Below are positions 44,997-55,207 of a DNA stretch of 64,000 nt, piece after piece. Both the position numbers and the translations under genes were made by a program. The DNA is from Dyella_A sp035685805. GTDB taxonomy: Bacteria; Pseudomonadota; Gammaproteobacteria; Xanthomonadales; Rhodanobacteraceae. The first letter of the stretch is position 1, and the number at the start of each line of letters is the position of its first letter. The DNA is taken from assembly GCF_035685805.1 (NCBI RefSeq), contig NZ_DASSAB010000049.1, positions 1-64,000 on the forward strand, written 5' to 3'. The notes below the pieces were generated by a model, which was given only the letters and a program-made list of their open reading frames with translations, did no database searches and had not been told where the DNA came from.

Positions 44997-46666
44997 ATGA
45001 CCCCCCTGATTTTCGTCACCGGCGGCGTGGTGTCCTCGCTTGGCAAGGGCATCGCCGCGGCGTCGCTGGCTTCCATCTTGGAAGCGCGCGGACTCTCGGT
45101 CACCATGATGAAGCTCGATCCGTATATCAATGTGGATCCGGGCACCATGAGCCCCTTCCAGCACGGCGAGGTGTACGTCACCGACGACGGTGCCGAGACC
45201 GACCTCGACCTGGGCCACTACGAGCGCTTCGTCCGCACCCGGCTGACCGGCAAGAACTCCATCACCACCGGCAAGATCTACGAGAGCGTGATCCGCAAGG
45301 AGCGCCGTGGCGACTACCTTGGCGCCACCGTGCAGGTGATCCCGCACATCACCGACGAGATCAAGCACTGCATCCACGAAGCCACCCGCGGCTTCGACGT
45401 GGCGCTGGTGGAGATCGGCGGCACCGTGGGCGACATCGAGTCGTTGCCGTTCCTCGAGGCGATCCGCCAGCTGCGCATCGAACACGGGCCGGAGAAGTGC
45501 CTGTTCATGCACCTGACTTTGGTGCCCTTCATCAAGGCCGCTGGCGAGATCAAGACCAAGCCGACCCAGCACTCGGTGAAGGAGCTGCGCTCGATCGGTA
45601 TCCAGCCCGACATCTTGCTGTGCCGTTGCGAAGAGCCCCTGCCGGACGGCGAGCGCCGCAAGATCGCGTTGTTCACCAATGTTCCCGAGAACGCGGTGAT
45701 CAGTGCGGTGGACGTTGACGTCATCTACAAGATGCCGCTGTGGCTTCACAGCCAGGGGCTGGACGACATCGTGGTGAAGAAGCTGGGCCTCGACGTCCAG
45801 CCGGCCGATTTGAGCGCCTGGCAGCGCACGGTCGATGCCGTGGTGCACCCGAAGGACGAAATCACCGTTGCCATCTGCGGCAAATACGTTGAACACAAGG
45901 ACGCCTACAAGTCGTTGGGCGAGGCATTGCGGCACGGTGGTATCAAGCAGCAGACCCGGGTCAACCTGGAGTGGGTGGACTCGGAGCAGATCGAGGCCGA
46001 GGGCGCACAGAAGGTGCTTGGCCAGGCGGACGCCATCCTGGTCCCGGGCGGCTTCGGCAAGCGCGGTTTCGAGGGCAAGGTGCTGGCGGCCAAATATGCG
46101 CGCGAGCATGGCGTGCCGTATTTCGGTATCTGCTACGGCATGCATGCGGCGGTGGTGGATTTTGCCCGCCATGTGGCCGGTCTCGCCGACGCCGACTCCA
46201 GTGAAAACGACCGCCACACCGCCAACCCCGTCATTGCGCTGATCACGGAGTGGACCACGGCCTCGGGCGAGGTCGAGCAGCGCTCGGATCGGTCGGATCT
46301 GGGCGGCACCATGCGCCTGGGCGCGCAGGAATGTCGCCTCAAGAGCGGCACGCTGGCGCGCGAGCTGTACGGGCAGGACGTGGTGCGCGAGCGCCATCGC
46401 CACCGTTACGAGTTCAACAATCGCTACCGGCAGTCGTTCGAAGATCTGGGGATGGTGATCTCGGGCAAGTCGATGGACGACCTGCTGGTCGAGATCGTCG
46501 AACTGCCGGCGCAGAAACATCCCTGGTTCCTCGGTTGCCAGGCGCATCCGGAGTTCACCTCCACCCCGCGGGACGGCCATCCGCTGTTCATCGGGTTCGT
46601 GCGCGCCGCGCGCGAATACAAGGCCGTGCAGGGCGCCGAGCGCCTGGCGGAGAAGGAGTCAGTCGC

Positions 46667-46670
<4 letters not shown>
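44997..46670 (+). CDS. pyrG: CTP synthase
   Basis: This 557-residue enzyme makes CTP from UTP, ATP and glutamine. The N-terminal amidoligase domain begins PLIFVTGGVVSSLGKGIAA and contains NVDPGTMSPFQHGEV. The C-terminal glutaminase domain has its nucleophile Cys379 in YFGICYGMH and the His-Glu pair in QAHPEFTSTP. The ICYGMH variant replaces the usual ICLGMQ and I associate it with Xanthomonadales. The stop overlaps kdsA (ATGA). The pyrG-kdsA-eno order is conserved in gammaproteobacteria. Confidence 0.98.
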
Positions 46671-47500
<830 letters not shown>

Positions 47501-47507
47501 CAGCCCG

Positions 47508-47587
47508 GTAGGAGCCCGCTCGCGGGCGATGCTTTCTGCTTTTGTGCAGCATCAAAGCGAGAGCATCGCCCGCGAGCGGGATCCTAC
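47508..47587 (+). repeat. REP-like inverted repeat between kdsA and eno
   Basis: The left arm (47508-47532), beginning GTAGGAGCCCGCTCGC, matches the reverse complement of the right arm (47563-47587) at 24 of 25 positions, with a 30-base loop. The GTAG start and the CGCTCGCGGGCGAT core fit the REP/REPIN elements common in Pseudomonas, Stenotrophomonas and relatives, which are spread by RAYT (TnpA-REP) transposases. It may also stop transcription or shield the 3' end of the kdsA message. No RAYT gene is in this window. Confidence 0.88.
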
Positions 47588-47627
47588 GGTGCACTGACAT
47601 CCACACGACTGACCTTACGGACGCCCC

Positions 47628-48941
47628 ATGACCACCGAGATCACCCGCATCCACGCTCGCGAAATCCTCGACTCCCGCGGCAATCCCACGCTGGAGGCCG
47701 AAGTCACCCTGGCCGGCGGCGGCTTTGGTCGTGCCGCGGTGCCCAGCGGCGCCTCCACCGGCACCCGCGAGGCGGTAGAGCTGCGCGACGGTGACAAGGC
47801 GCGTTACGGCGGCAAGGGCGTGAAGACGGCCGTCGGCCACGTCAACGGCGCCATCGCCAGTGCGCTGAAAGGCTTCGATGCGGCCAACCAGGGCGGGCTC
47901 GACGCCAAGCTGATCAACCTCGACGGCTCGCCGAACAAGGGCAAGCTGGGCGCCAATGCGCTGCTGGGCGTCTCCATGGCTGCCGCGCATGCCGTGGCGG
48001 CCCAGCGCAAGCTGCCGCTGTGGCGCTACCTGGCCGAGATCAACGGCACCACCGGCAAGCCCGGCATGCTGCCGGTGCCGATGATGAACATCATCAACGG
48101 CGGCGAGCACGCGGACAACAACATCGACGTGCAGGAATTCATGGTGCTGCCGGTGGGCATGCCCACGTTTGCCGAGGCGCTGCGCGCCGGCGCGGAGATC
48201 TTCCATGCGCTCAAGAGCGTGCTCAAGGGCAAGGGCCTGAACACGGCGGTGGGCGACGAGGGCGGCTTTGCGCCGAACCTGCGTTCCAACATCGAGGCGC
48301 TGGACACCATCATCGAGGCGATCACCAGGACCGGCTACAAGGTCGGCAGCGAGATCCTGCTGGGCCTCGATGCCGCAAGCTCCGAGTTCTACAAGGACGG
48401 CAAGTACGACCTGGCCGGCGAGGGCAAGCAGTACACCTCCGAGCAGTTCGTTGACCTGCTGGCCGGCTGGGCGAAGCAGTACCCCATCGTGACGATCGAG
48501 GACGGCATGGCCGAGGGCGACTGGGCCGGCTGGAAGCTGCTCACCGAAGCCATCGGCGATCGCGTGCAGGTGGTCGGCGACGATCTCTTCGTCACCAACC
48601 CGACGATCTTCCGCGAGGGCATCGAGAAGAAGATCGCGAACTCGATCCTGATCAAGGTGAACCAGATCGGCACCCTGTCCGAGACGCTGGAAGCCATCGC
48701 CATGGCCGACGCGGCGAAGTACTCGGCGGTGATCTCGCATCGCTCCGGCGAGACCGAGGACACCACCATCGCCGATATCGCGGTGGCCACCACGGCGACC
48801 CAGATCAAGACCGGCTCGCTGTGCCGCAGCGATCGCGTGGCCAAGTACAACCAGTTGCTGCGCATCGAGGAGCAGTTGGGCACCGAGGCCCGCTACGCCG
48901 GGCGTCATGCGTTCCCCAACCTCGCGCGTCTGCCCGGCTGA
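47628..48941 (+). CDS. eno: Enolase
   Basis: This 437-residue glycolytic enzyme interconverts 2-phosphoglycerate and phosphoenolpyruvate and is usually part of the RNA degradosome. ARE.LDSRGNPT near the start, AVPSGASTG, the metal and active-site motifs GDEGGFAP and VGDDLFVTN, and the signature LIKVNQIGTLSET are all intact. It is followed 16 bases later by ftsB, the normal order. Confidence 0.98.
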   Translation: MTTEITRIHAREILDSRGNPTLEAEVTLAGGGFGRAAVPSGASTGTREAVELRDGDKARYGGKGVKTAVGHVNGAIASALKGFDAANQGGLDAKLINLDGSPNKGKLGANALLGVSMAAAHAVAAQRKLPLWRYLAEINGTTGKPGMLPVPMMNIINGGEHADNNIDVQEFMVLPVGMPTFAEALRAGAEIFHALKSVLKGKGLNTAVGDEGGFAPNLRSNIEALDTIIEAITRTGYKVGSEILLGLDAASSEFYKDGKYDLAGEGKQYTSEQFVDLLAGWAKQYPIVTIEDGMAEGDWAGWKLLTEAIGDRVQVVGDDLFVTNPTIFREGIEKKIANSILIKVNQIGTLSETLEAIAMADAAKYSAVISHRSGETEDTTIADIAVATTATQIKTGSLCRSDRVAKYNQLLRIEEQLGTEARYAGRHAFPNLARLPG

Positions 48942-48957
48942 GCCGGACCCGACCGCC

Positions 48958-49293
48958 ATGTTGCGCTGGGTCGCGCTGATCCTGCTGGTCATGTTGATCG
49001 CCCTGCAGATGAAGCTGTGGAGCGACGCCGGCGGCATGCGTGAGGTCGAGGCACTGCGTGCAGCGGTGAAGAAGCAAGCCGAGGACAACCGCCACCTGCA
49101 GCAGCGCAACCAGGCGCTGGCCGCGGACGTGGCCGACCTGAAAGAGGGCGAGCAGGCGGTAGAGGCACGCGCGCGTGCAGAGCTGGGCCTGATCAAGCCG
49201 GGCGAAACCTTCTACCAGGTGGTTGAAAAGCCCGCGGGCGTGGATGCCTCGTCGCCTGCGGCGGCCGCTACCGCGGATGATCCGCGGCCATGA
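48958..49293 (+). CDS. ftsB: Cell division protein FtsB
   Basis: This 111-residue bitopic divisome protein forms a complex with FtsL and FtsQ at the septum. One N-terminal membrane segment (about residues 2-20) is followed by a periplasmic coiled coil (EVEALRAAVKKQAEDNRHL onward) and the conserved ARAELGLIKPGETFYQVV. ATG 48958 is 16 bases after eno. The 3' end overlaps ispD by four bases, as in E. coli. Confidence 0.95.
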   Translation: MLRWVALILLVMLIALQMKLWSDAGGMREVEALRAAVKKQAEDNRHLQQRNQALAADVADLKEGEQAVEARARAELGLIKPGETFYQVVEKPAGVDASSPAAAATADDPRP

Positions 49294-49985
49294 GCACCGC
49301 GCCACTGTGGTGCGTGGTCCCGGCCGCCGGGCGCGGTGCGCGCGTGGGCGGTGACCGCCCCAAGCAGTACCTGCCGATCGCGGGCCGCGCGCTCATCGAA
49401 CACACGCTGGAGCGGCTCGCCACGCATCCACGCATCGCAGGTCTGATGGTGATCCTGGCGCCGGATGACGGATTCTGGCCCGGCTTCGAGCAACTTCACG
49501 GCACGCCGGTGCGGGTCGCGACGGGTGGTGCGGAGCGCTCCGACTCGGTGCTCGCCGGGCTCGAGGCGCTGCCGGCCGAGGTTCACGCGGACGACTTCGT
49601 GCTGGTGCACGACGCAGCGCGCCCGTGCGTGCGTGCCGCGGACATCACCCGTTTGATCGCACACGCCGGCGCTGGCGACGGCGGGCTGCTCGGGGCGCCG
49701 CTACGCGATACGCTCAAGCGCGCCGACCGCCAGCACCACAGCATTGCAACCGAGCCGCGCGAGCTGCGCTGGCGCGCTTTCACGCCACAGATGTTCCGGC
49801 GTGGTCCACTGGCCGCGGCGCTGCGTGCCTGCAGCGCCGAAGGCATCGCGGTGAGCGACGAGGCGATGGCGATGGAGAGCGCCGGACACGCGCCGCTGCT
49901 GGTGGAGGGGGCGGAAGACAATCTCAAGGTGACTACCGCCGCGGATTACGCGCTGGCCGAGTTCCTGCTGGCGAGGACGTCGTGA
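49290..49985 (+). CDS. ispD: 2-C-methyl-D-erythritol 4-phosphate cytidylyltransferase
   Basis: This 231-residue enzyme catalyses the third step of the MEP isoprenoid pathway. The nucleotide-binding motif VPAAGRGARVGGDRPKQYL is near the N-terminus, and VLVHDAARPCV is the family signature in the middle. It starts within the ftsB stop and is followed 19 bases later by ispF, the next enzyme but one in the pathway. Confidence 0.97.
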   Translation: MSTAPLWCVVPAAGRGARVGGDRPKQYLPIAGRALIEHTLERLATHPRIAGLMVILAPDDGFWPGFEQLHGTPVRVATGGAERSDSVLAGLEALPAEVHADDFVLVHDAARPCVRAADITRLIAHAGAGDGGLLGAPLRDTLKRADRQHHSIATEPRELRWRAFTPQMFRRGPLAAALRACSAEGIAVSDEAMAMESAGHAPLLVEGAEDNLKVTTAADYALAEFLLARTS

Positions 49986-50004
49986 TGGATGAGGGTATGC
50001 AGGC

Positions 50005-50478
50005 GTGAGGATCGGCCAGGGTTTCGACGTACATGCATTCGGCGCGGGCGAGTTCGTCACGCTGGGCGGCGTGCGGGTGCCGCACGACCGCGGCGTTACC
50101 GCGCATTCCGACGGCGACGTGGTGATCCATGCCCTCTGTGACGCCATTTTCGGGGCCCTCGCGCTGGGTGACATCGGCAAGCACTTTCCGCCTTCGGACG
50201 AACAATGGCGTGGGGCTGACAGTCGCGTGTTCCTGCGTCATGCCGCTGCGCTGATGGTCGACCAGGGCTACCGCCTCGGCAACGCCGACGTCACGGTGAT
50301 CGCCGAGGCGCCGAAGGTCGGGCCGCATGCCGCGGCCATGCGCGCTCACCTCGCTGCCGACCTCGGATGCGCAGTCGACCGGATCAGCATCAAGGCCACC
50401 ACCACCGAGCGGCTCGGCTTCACCGGCCGTGGCGAAGGCATCGCCGCGCAAGCCTGCGTGCTGCTGGAGCGCGCATGA
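50005..50478 (+). CDS. ispF: 2-C-methyl-D-erythritol 2,4-cyclodiphosphate synthase
   Basis: This 157-residue trimeric zinc enzyme forms the cyclodiphosphate in the MEP pathway. The metal ligands are in GFDVHAFG (Asp8, His10), and the signatures SDGDVVIHALCDAIFGAL and TTTERLGFTGRGEGIA are present. The start codon is GTG 50005. Its stop overlaps mgtE (ATGA). The ispD-ispF pair with ftsB in front is conserved across gammaproteobacteria. Confidence 0.97.
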   Translation: MRIGQGFDVHAFGAGEFVTLGGVRVPHDRGVTAHSDGDVVIHALCDAIFGALALGDIGKHFPPSDEQWRGADSRVFLRHAAALMVDQGYRLGNADVTVIAEAPKVGPHAAAMRAHLAADLGCAVDRISIKATTTERLGFTGRGEGIAAQACVLLERA

Positions 50479-51929
50479 GCGAAACCGAGGCCCGCGGTTC
50501 CGGCAACCGGCTGCACGAGCAGCTGGAAACCATTGTCGAGCTGTTGCGGCAGCAGTCGCGCATGCGCGACGAGCTGGACGAGCTGCGCGACGCCGGCGCA
50601 AGCCCGGTGGACCGCGCGCCCATTGCCGAAGCCCTGAAGGACAGCGCCGAGGTGCTGCAGCAGCAGCTCGATCCGCTGCATCCGGCGGATATCGCCTTCA
50701 TCCTCGAGTCGCTGCCGCTGGATGACCGCATTGCGGTATGGCAACGCGTGCGCGCGGATCGTGACGGCGAGATCCTGCTGGAGGTATCCGATTCGGTCCG
50801 CGAATCGCTGATCGCGGACATGGATCAGGGCGAGATCATGGCGGCGGTCGAGCCGCTGGACGCGGACGAACTGGCCGACCTGGTCGAAGACCTGCCCACC
50901 GAGGTGCTGCCCGAGCTGATGGCCAGCCTCGATGCGCAGCAGCGCGAGCGCGTGCAGTCGGCGCTGTCTTACGAGGAAGACCAGCTCGGCGCGTTGATGG
51001 ACTTCGAGATGGTGACCATCCGGGAGGATGTGAGCCTGGAAACGGTGCTGCGCTACCTGCGCCGCTTCGAGGAGCTGCCCGCGCAGACCGACAAGCTGTT
51101 CGTGGTCAACAGCGACAACCTGCTCACCGGCGTGCTGCCGCTGCACTGGTTGCTGGTCAACTCCCCGGACAAGATGGTCGGCGAGGTGATGGCGCCGGAC
51201 GTCAACACGTTCCATCCGCATGACGATGCCTACGAGGTCGCCCAGGCGTTCGAGCGCTACGACCTGGTCACGGCGCCGGTGGTGGACGAAGGCGGCCACC
51301 TGATCGGACGCATCACCGTGGACGCCATGGTCGACGTGATCCGCGAGGAAGGCGAGAGCGAAGCGCTCAGCCGCGGCGGCTTGCGCGAGGAGGAGGACAT
51401 CTTCGCCTCGGTCTGGGCCAGCCTGCGCAACCGCTGGTCGTGGCTGGCGATAAACCTGGTGACTGCCTTCATCGCCTCGCGCGTGATCGGCCTGTTCGAG
51501 GGCTCGATCCAGAAGCTGGTGGCGCTGGCCACGCTGATGCCGATCGTGGCCGGCATCGGCGGCAATTCCGGCAACCAGACCATCACCATGATCGTGCGGG
51601 CCATGGCGCTGAACCAGATCACCCCAGACAGCGCCCGGCGACTCTGGCGCAAGGAGCTGGCCGTGTCGCTGTTCAACGGGCTGGTGTGGGGTGGCGTGAT
51701 CGGGGTGGTGTCGTACCTGCTGTACAGCAACGTCGCGCTCGGCGTGGTGATGACCGCCGCCATGACGCTGAACCTGCTGCTGGCGGCCTTCGCCGGGGTC
51801 GGCATCCCGATGCTGATGACCCGCTTTGGCCGCGACCCGGCGCTGGGCTCCAGTGTGCTGATCACCGCCATGACCGACAGTGGCGGTTTCTTCATTTTTC
51901 TCGGTCTGGCCACGCTGTTCCTGATGTAG
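50475..51929 (+). CDS. mgtE: MgtE-family magnesium transporter
   Basis: This 484-residue magnesium channel has an N-terminal MgtE_N helical domain (about 45-170) containing LHPADIAFILESLP, two CBS domains (about 170-300), and five C-terminal membrane segments with the signature PIVAGIGGNSGNQT. The cytoplasmic domain gates the pore in response to magnesium. It overlaps ispF and so is read with the ispDF genes, an uncommon partner. ATG 50475 is chosen over the open frame from 50367, which lies within ispF. Confidence 0.95.
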   Translation: MSETEARGSGNRLHEQLETIVELLRQQSRMRDELDELRDAGASPVDRAPIAEALKDSAEVLQQQLDPLHPADIAFILESLPLDDRIAVWQRVRADRDGEILLEVSDSVRESLIADMDQGEIMAAVEPLDADELADLVEDLPTEVLPELMASLDAQQRERVQSALSYEEDQLGALMDFEMVTIREDVSLETVLRYLRRFEELPAQTDKLFVVNSDNLLTGVLPLHWLLVNSPDKMVGEVMAPDVNTFHPHDDAYEVAQAFERYDLVTAPVVDEGGHLIGRITVDAMVDVIREEGESEALSRGGLREEEDIFASVWASLRNRWSWLAINLVTAFIASRVIGLFEGSIQKLVALATLMPIVAGIGGNSGNQTITMIVRAMALNQITPDSARRLWRKELAVSLFNGLVWGGVIGVVSYLLYSNVALGVVMTAAMTLNLLLAAFAGVGIPMLMTRFGRDPALGSSVLITAMTDSGGFFIFLGLATLFLM

Positions 51930-51966
51930 CCGACCGTTCTTGCGGCCGGTCTGCCGGCGGAGCGCG

Positions 51967-52989
51967 ATGCCTGTTTCCGAACTTCCCACCGCCTACGGCG
52001 CCGTGCCGCTGACGGCACGCCTGCGCACCACGCCCGAAGACTTCGTGGTGGAGGAGATCCTCGGCTACGACGCCGAAGGGCAGGGCGAGCACGCACTGTT
52101 GTGGGTGGAAAAGCGCGGCGCCAACACCGACTGGGTGGCGCGTGAGTTGGCGAAGTTCGCCGACGTCGCGCCGATGAACGTCGGTTACGCCGGCTTGAAA
52201 GACCGTCATGCGGTGACCCGCCAGACCTTCTCGGTGCAGCTGCCGGGGCGCCCTGATCCGGACTGGTCCGCATTTCCGCACGCGGAGGTTCGCGTGCTGG
52301 CAGCGACGCGGCATAGCCGCAAGCTCAAGCGCGGCGCCCTGCGTGGCAACCGCTTCGTGTTGATCCTGCGTGATGTGCAGGGCGTGCGGGAGGAGGCCGA
52401 GCGGGTGCTGCAGCAGATTGCCGCCCGCGGCGTCCCGAACTACTTCGGCGAGCAGCGCTTCGGCCGCGAGGGCGGCAACCTGGCGCAGGCGCGTGCCATG
52501 TTCGCCGGACGCCGGATCGACCGGGACAAGCGTTCGTTCCTGCTCTCGGCGGCGCGCTCGCAGATCTTCAACAGCGTGCTGGCCAGCCGCGTGGAGCAGG
52601 GCAGCTGGGACACCGCGCTGGAAGGAGAGATCTGGGCGCTGGCCGGATCGCGCTCGTGGTTCGGCCCGGAGCCGTTCGACGGCGCGCTGGCTGCGCGGCT
52701 ATCCCAGGGCGACATTCATCCGTCCGGCCCGCTCTGGGGCGATGGCGAGCCACCGACCACCGGCGAGGTGGGGGCTCTGGAACGGGCCGTCGCCGCTGGC
52801 TATGCCGACCTCGCGCAGGGCCTTGCCAGGGCGCGGATGGATCAGGAGCGCCGGGCCCTGCGCCTGATGCCGAGGGAACTGCGCTGGCGCTGGCTCGATG
52901 ACGCAGCGCTGGAACTGGCGTTCGAACTCCCTGCCGGCGCTTACGCGACGGTGGTGGTGCGGGAGCTGGCGACGGAGCCGGCCGCTTAA
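51967..52989 (+). CDS. truD: tRNA pseudouridine(13) synthase
   Basis: This 340-residue enzyme makes pseudouridine at position 13 of tRNA-Glu. The catalytic Asp79 is in NVGYAGLKDRHAVTRQ, with RLRTTPEDFVVEE near the start and GVPNYFGEQRFGREGGN in the TRUD insertion domain. ATG 51967 lies 37 bases after mgtE. truD usually sits between ispF and surE; here mgtE and an smr gene are inserted on either side. Confidence 0.95.
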   Translation: MPVSELPTAYGAVPLTARLRTTPEDFVVEEILGYDAEGQGEHALLWVEKRGANTDWVARELAKFADVAPMNVGYAGLKDRHAVTRQTFSVQLPGRPDPDWSAFPHAEVRVLAATRHSRKLKRGALRGNRFVLILRDVQGVREEAERVLQQIAARGVPNYFGEQRFGREGGNLAQARAMFAGRRIDRDKRSFLLSAARSQIFNSVLASRVEQGSWDTALEGEIWALAGSRSWFGPEPFDGALAARLSQGDIHPSGPLWGDGEPPTTGEVGALERAVAAGYADLAQGLARARMDQERRALRLMPRELRWRWLDDAALELAFELPAGAYATVVVRELATEPAA

Positions 52990-53042
52990 GCAGGTGTTGC
53001 CAGCGCCTCTGGTGCCGCTGACCGACTGCCCCAGAGCGAACG

Positions 53043-53588
53043 CTAGCGTTTCAGCAACACGACCACCGCGCCGGTGCCCCCCAGGGCGGGGCGTGCGGAG
53101 GCGAAGGCGATCACCTCGTCGCGCCGTCGCAGCATGCGGTCGGTGAGTGCCTTGAGCACGGGCCCGGCCGCCTTGGACCGCAACCCCTTGCCGTGCACGA
53201 TGCGCACGCAGCGAAGTCCGGCACGCCGTGCTTCGGCGAGGAAGTCGGTGATGCTCGCCTGCGCCGCGGCCGCGTTCATGTGGTGCAGGTCCAGATCGTC
53301 CTGCACGCTGAAGTGCCCGCGCTTGAGTTGCTTCAGCAGCTTGGGCGGATACCCGTCGTGCAGGAAGCTCAGTTCCTCGCCCACCTCCAGCAGCGCGGGG
53401 TCGAACGCCATGTCGAGCAGCTCGCCAGGTACGGCCGCCTCGTCCTGTTCGAACATGCGGGCTCGCGGCGGCGGTTTCGGCGCTGGCGGCGGCCCGGCCA
53501 CGGCGTCGAACTGGCGGACCTCGCCGATGGCTTCCCGGAATAACCTGGCGTCGTCGTCGGTGATCCGCGTTGGCGTGCGCCCTTTCAT
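53043..53588 (-). CDS. Smr-domain protein
   Basis: This 181-residue protein has a C-terminal Smr domain (about 95-181) with LDLHHMNAAAAQASITDFL and the nuclease-family motif VRIVHGKGLRS. The N-terminal half is charged and Pro-rich (PPPAPKPPPRAR). Stand-alone Smr proteins such as YdaL and SmrB are endonucleases; SmrB cleaves mRNA at collided ribosomes. It is convergent with truD and divergent from surE. Confidence 0.9.
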   Translation of the reverse strand: MKGRTPTRITDDDARLFREAIGEVRQFDAVAGPPPAPKPPPRARMFEQDEAAVPGELLDMAFDPALLEVGEELSFLHDGYPPKLLKQLKRGHFSVQDDLDLHHMNAAAAQASITDFLAEARRAGLRCVRIVHGKGLRSKAAGPVLKALTDRMLRRRDEVIAFASARPALGGTGAVVVLLKR

Positions 53589-53742
53589 GCGCCCATGCTA
53601 CCCAAACTGAGCAGGCGCCGCGGCGCGAGGATTACCGGCGACGCGATGAAACCGGCGACACCCTCGGTTAGACTCGCCCTCTTGCACTCAGGCATTGCAG
53701 CCGGCTCCACCGCTGCCTGCCAACGGCTTTCGACGGATCAAC

Positions 53743-54522
53743 ATGCGAGTTCTGGTAAGCAACGATGATGGCGTGGATGCACCGGGCATCCGCGTGCTCG
53801 CCGAGCGTCTCGGCGCGGTGGGTGAGGTGACCGTGGTCGCGCCGGACCGTGACCGCTCTGGCGCCAGCAATTCGCTGACGCTCGATGCACCGATCCGGGT
53901 GCTGCGGATGGACAACGGCTTCTATCGGGTCGCAGGTACCCCTACCGACTGCGTGCACCTGGCCCTGGCGGGGTTGCTCGAGGAGGAACCGCACATCGTC
54001 GTGTCGGGCATCAACAATTCGGCCAACCTTGGCGACGACGTGATCTATTCGGGCACCGTCTCTGCCGCCATGGAAGGGCGTTTCCTTGGGTTGCCGGCGA
54101 TCGCGGTATCGCTGGCCAGTCGCGACCATCGCGGCGAGCACTACGAGTCAGCGGCGCGAGCCGTGGTGATGCTGATGGAGCGGCTGCTGGTCGATCCGCT
54201 GCCCGCGGACACCATCCTCAACGTCAACGTGCCGGACCTGCCATGGGAGCAGATCCAGGGGTTCGAGGTGGCACGCCTGGGCAAGCGCCATCGCGCGGAT
54301 GCATGCATCGAGCAGACCGATCCGCGCGGTCGTCCGATGTGGTGGATCGGCCCGGCGGGTGACGCGGAAGACGACGGCCCGGGTACCGATTTCCACGCGG
54401 TGCGCCGGGGCTATGTCTCGGTCACGCCGATCCACGTCGACCTGACCCGTTACCAGGCGCTGGAGAAGGTCAGCGGCTGGATGCAGGCGATGACCGCCGC
54501 AATCGACGCCCCGGCGGCCTGA
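53743..54522 (+). CDS. surE: 5'/3'-nucleotidase SurE
   Basis: This 259-residue metal-dependent phosphatase acts on nucleoside monophosphates and is linked to stationary-phase survival. The acidic metal site is at the start (MRVLVSNDDGVDAPGI, Asp8-Asp9), with SGINNSANLGDDVIYSGTVSA in full. ATG 53743 is chosen over the open frame from 53695. pcm follows after four bases. The surE-pcm pair is conserved widely. Confidence 0.97.
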   Translation: MRVLVSNDDGVDAPGIRVLAERLGAVGEVTVVAPDRDRSGASNSLTLDAPIRVLRMDNGFYRVAGTPTDCVHLALAGLLEEEPHIVVSGINNSANLGDDVIYSGTVSAAMEGRFLGLPAIAVSLASRDHRGEHYESAARAVVMLMERLLVDPLPADTILNVNVPDLPWEQIQGFEVARLGKRHRADACIEQTDPRGRPMWWIGPAGDAEDDGPGTDFHAVRRGYVSVTPIHVDLTRYQALEKVSGWMQAMTAAIDAPAA

Positions 54523-54526
54523 CGCG

Positions 54527-55207
54527 ATGAACATCCATCCGCTGCCGCCATCGGCTCTCAAGGGCGAAGGGATGACGTCCCAGCGCGCGCGCGACCGCCT
54601 TGCGTCCGCACTGAAGGAAGGCGGGATCCGCGACGCCCGCGTGATCGACGTGATCCGCCATCTTCCACGGCATCATTTCATCGACCAGGCGCTGCACTCG
54701 CGCGCGTACGAGAACACCGCGCTGCCGATCGGCCACGGCCAGACCATCTCGCAGCCGTGGGTCGTGGCGCGCATGACCGAGGCCCTGCTCGAGTTCGGGA
54801 TGCCGCAGAAAGTGCTGGAGATCGGCACCGGCTCGGGCTACCAGGCCGCGGTGCTGTCAGCGCTGGTACCGAAGGTCTACACGGTCGAGCGAATCGAGGA
54901 ACTGCTGCGCCAGGCGCGTCGGCGATTCCGTCAGCTGGGCATCGAGAATCTCCGCTCGCGCCATGACGACGGCAAGCTTGGCTGGCCTGACGAGGGCCCG
55001 TTTGATGCCGTCATCCTCACGGCCGCGGGTGACGCCATTCCGCACGCGATCCTGGATCAGATGACGCCCACGGGGGTGCTGGTGGCTCCGGTCGGTTCCC
55101 CAAGCAGCCAGACGCTCATCCGCATCCGCGGCGATGGGCAGGGCGACTTCGTCCAGGAAGAACTCGGCGCAGTCAGCTTCGTTCCGCTGCTGGGCGGCAT
55201 CGGCTGA
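54527..55207 (+). CDS. pcm: Protein-L-isoaspartate O-methyltransferase
   Basis: This 226-residue enzyme methylates isoaspartyl residues to begin repair of damaged proteins. The AdoMet site is VLEIGTGSGYQAAVL, preceded by LPIGHGQTISQP, the PCMT signature. The C-terminus ends PLLGGIG. It is coupled to surE upstream, and its stop overlaps the yqaA start by one base (TGATG). Confidence 0.97.
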   Translation: MNIHPLPPSALKGEGMTSQRARDRLASALKEGGIRDARVIDVIRHLPRHHFIDQALHSRAYENTALPIGHGQTISQPWVVARMTEALLEFGMPQKVLEIGTGSGYQAAVLSALVPKVYTVERIEELLRQARRRFRQLGIENLRSRHDDGKLGWPDEGPFDAVILTAAGDAIPHAILDQMTPTGVLVAPVGSPSSQTLIRIRGDGQGDFVQEELGAVSFVPLLGGIG

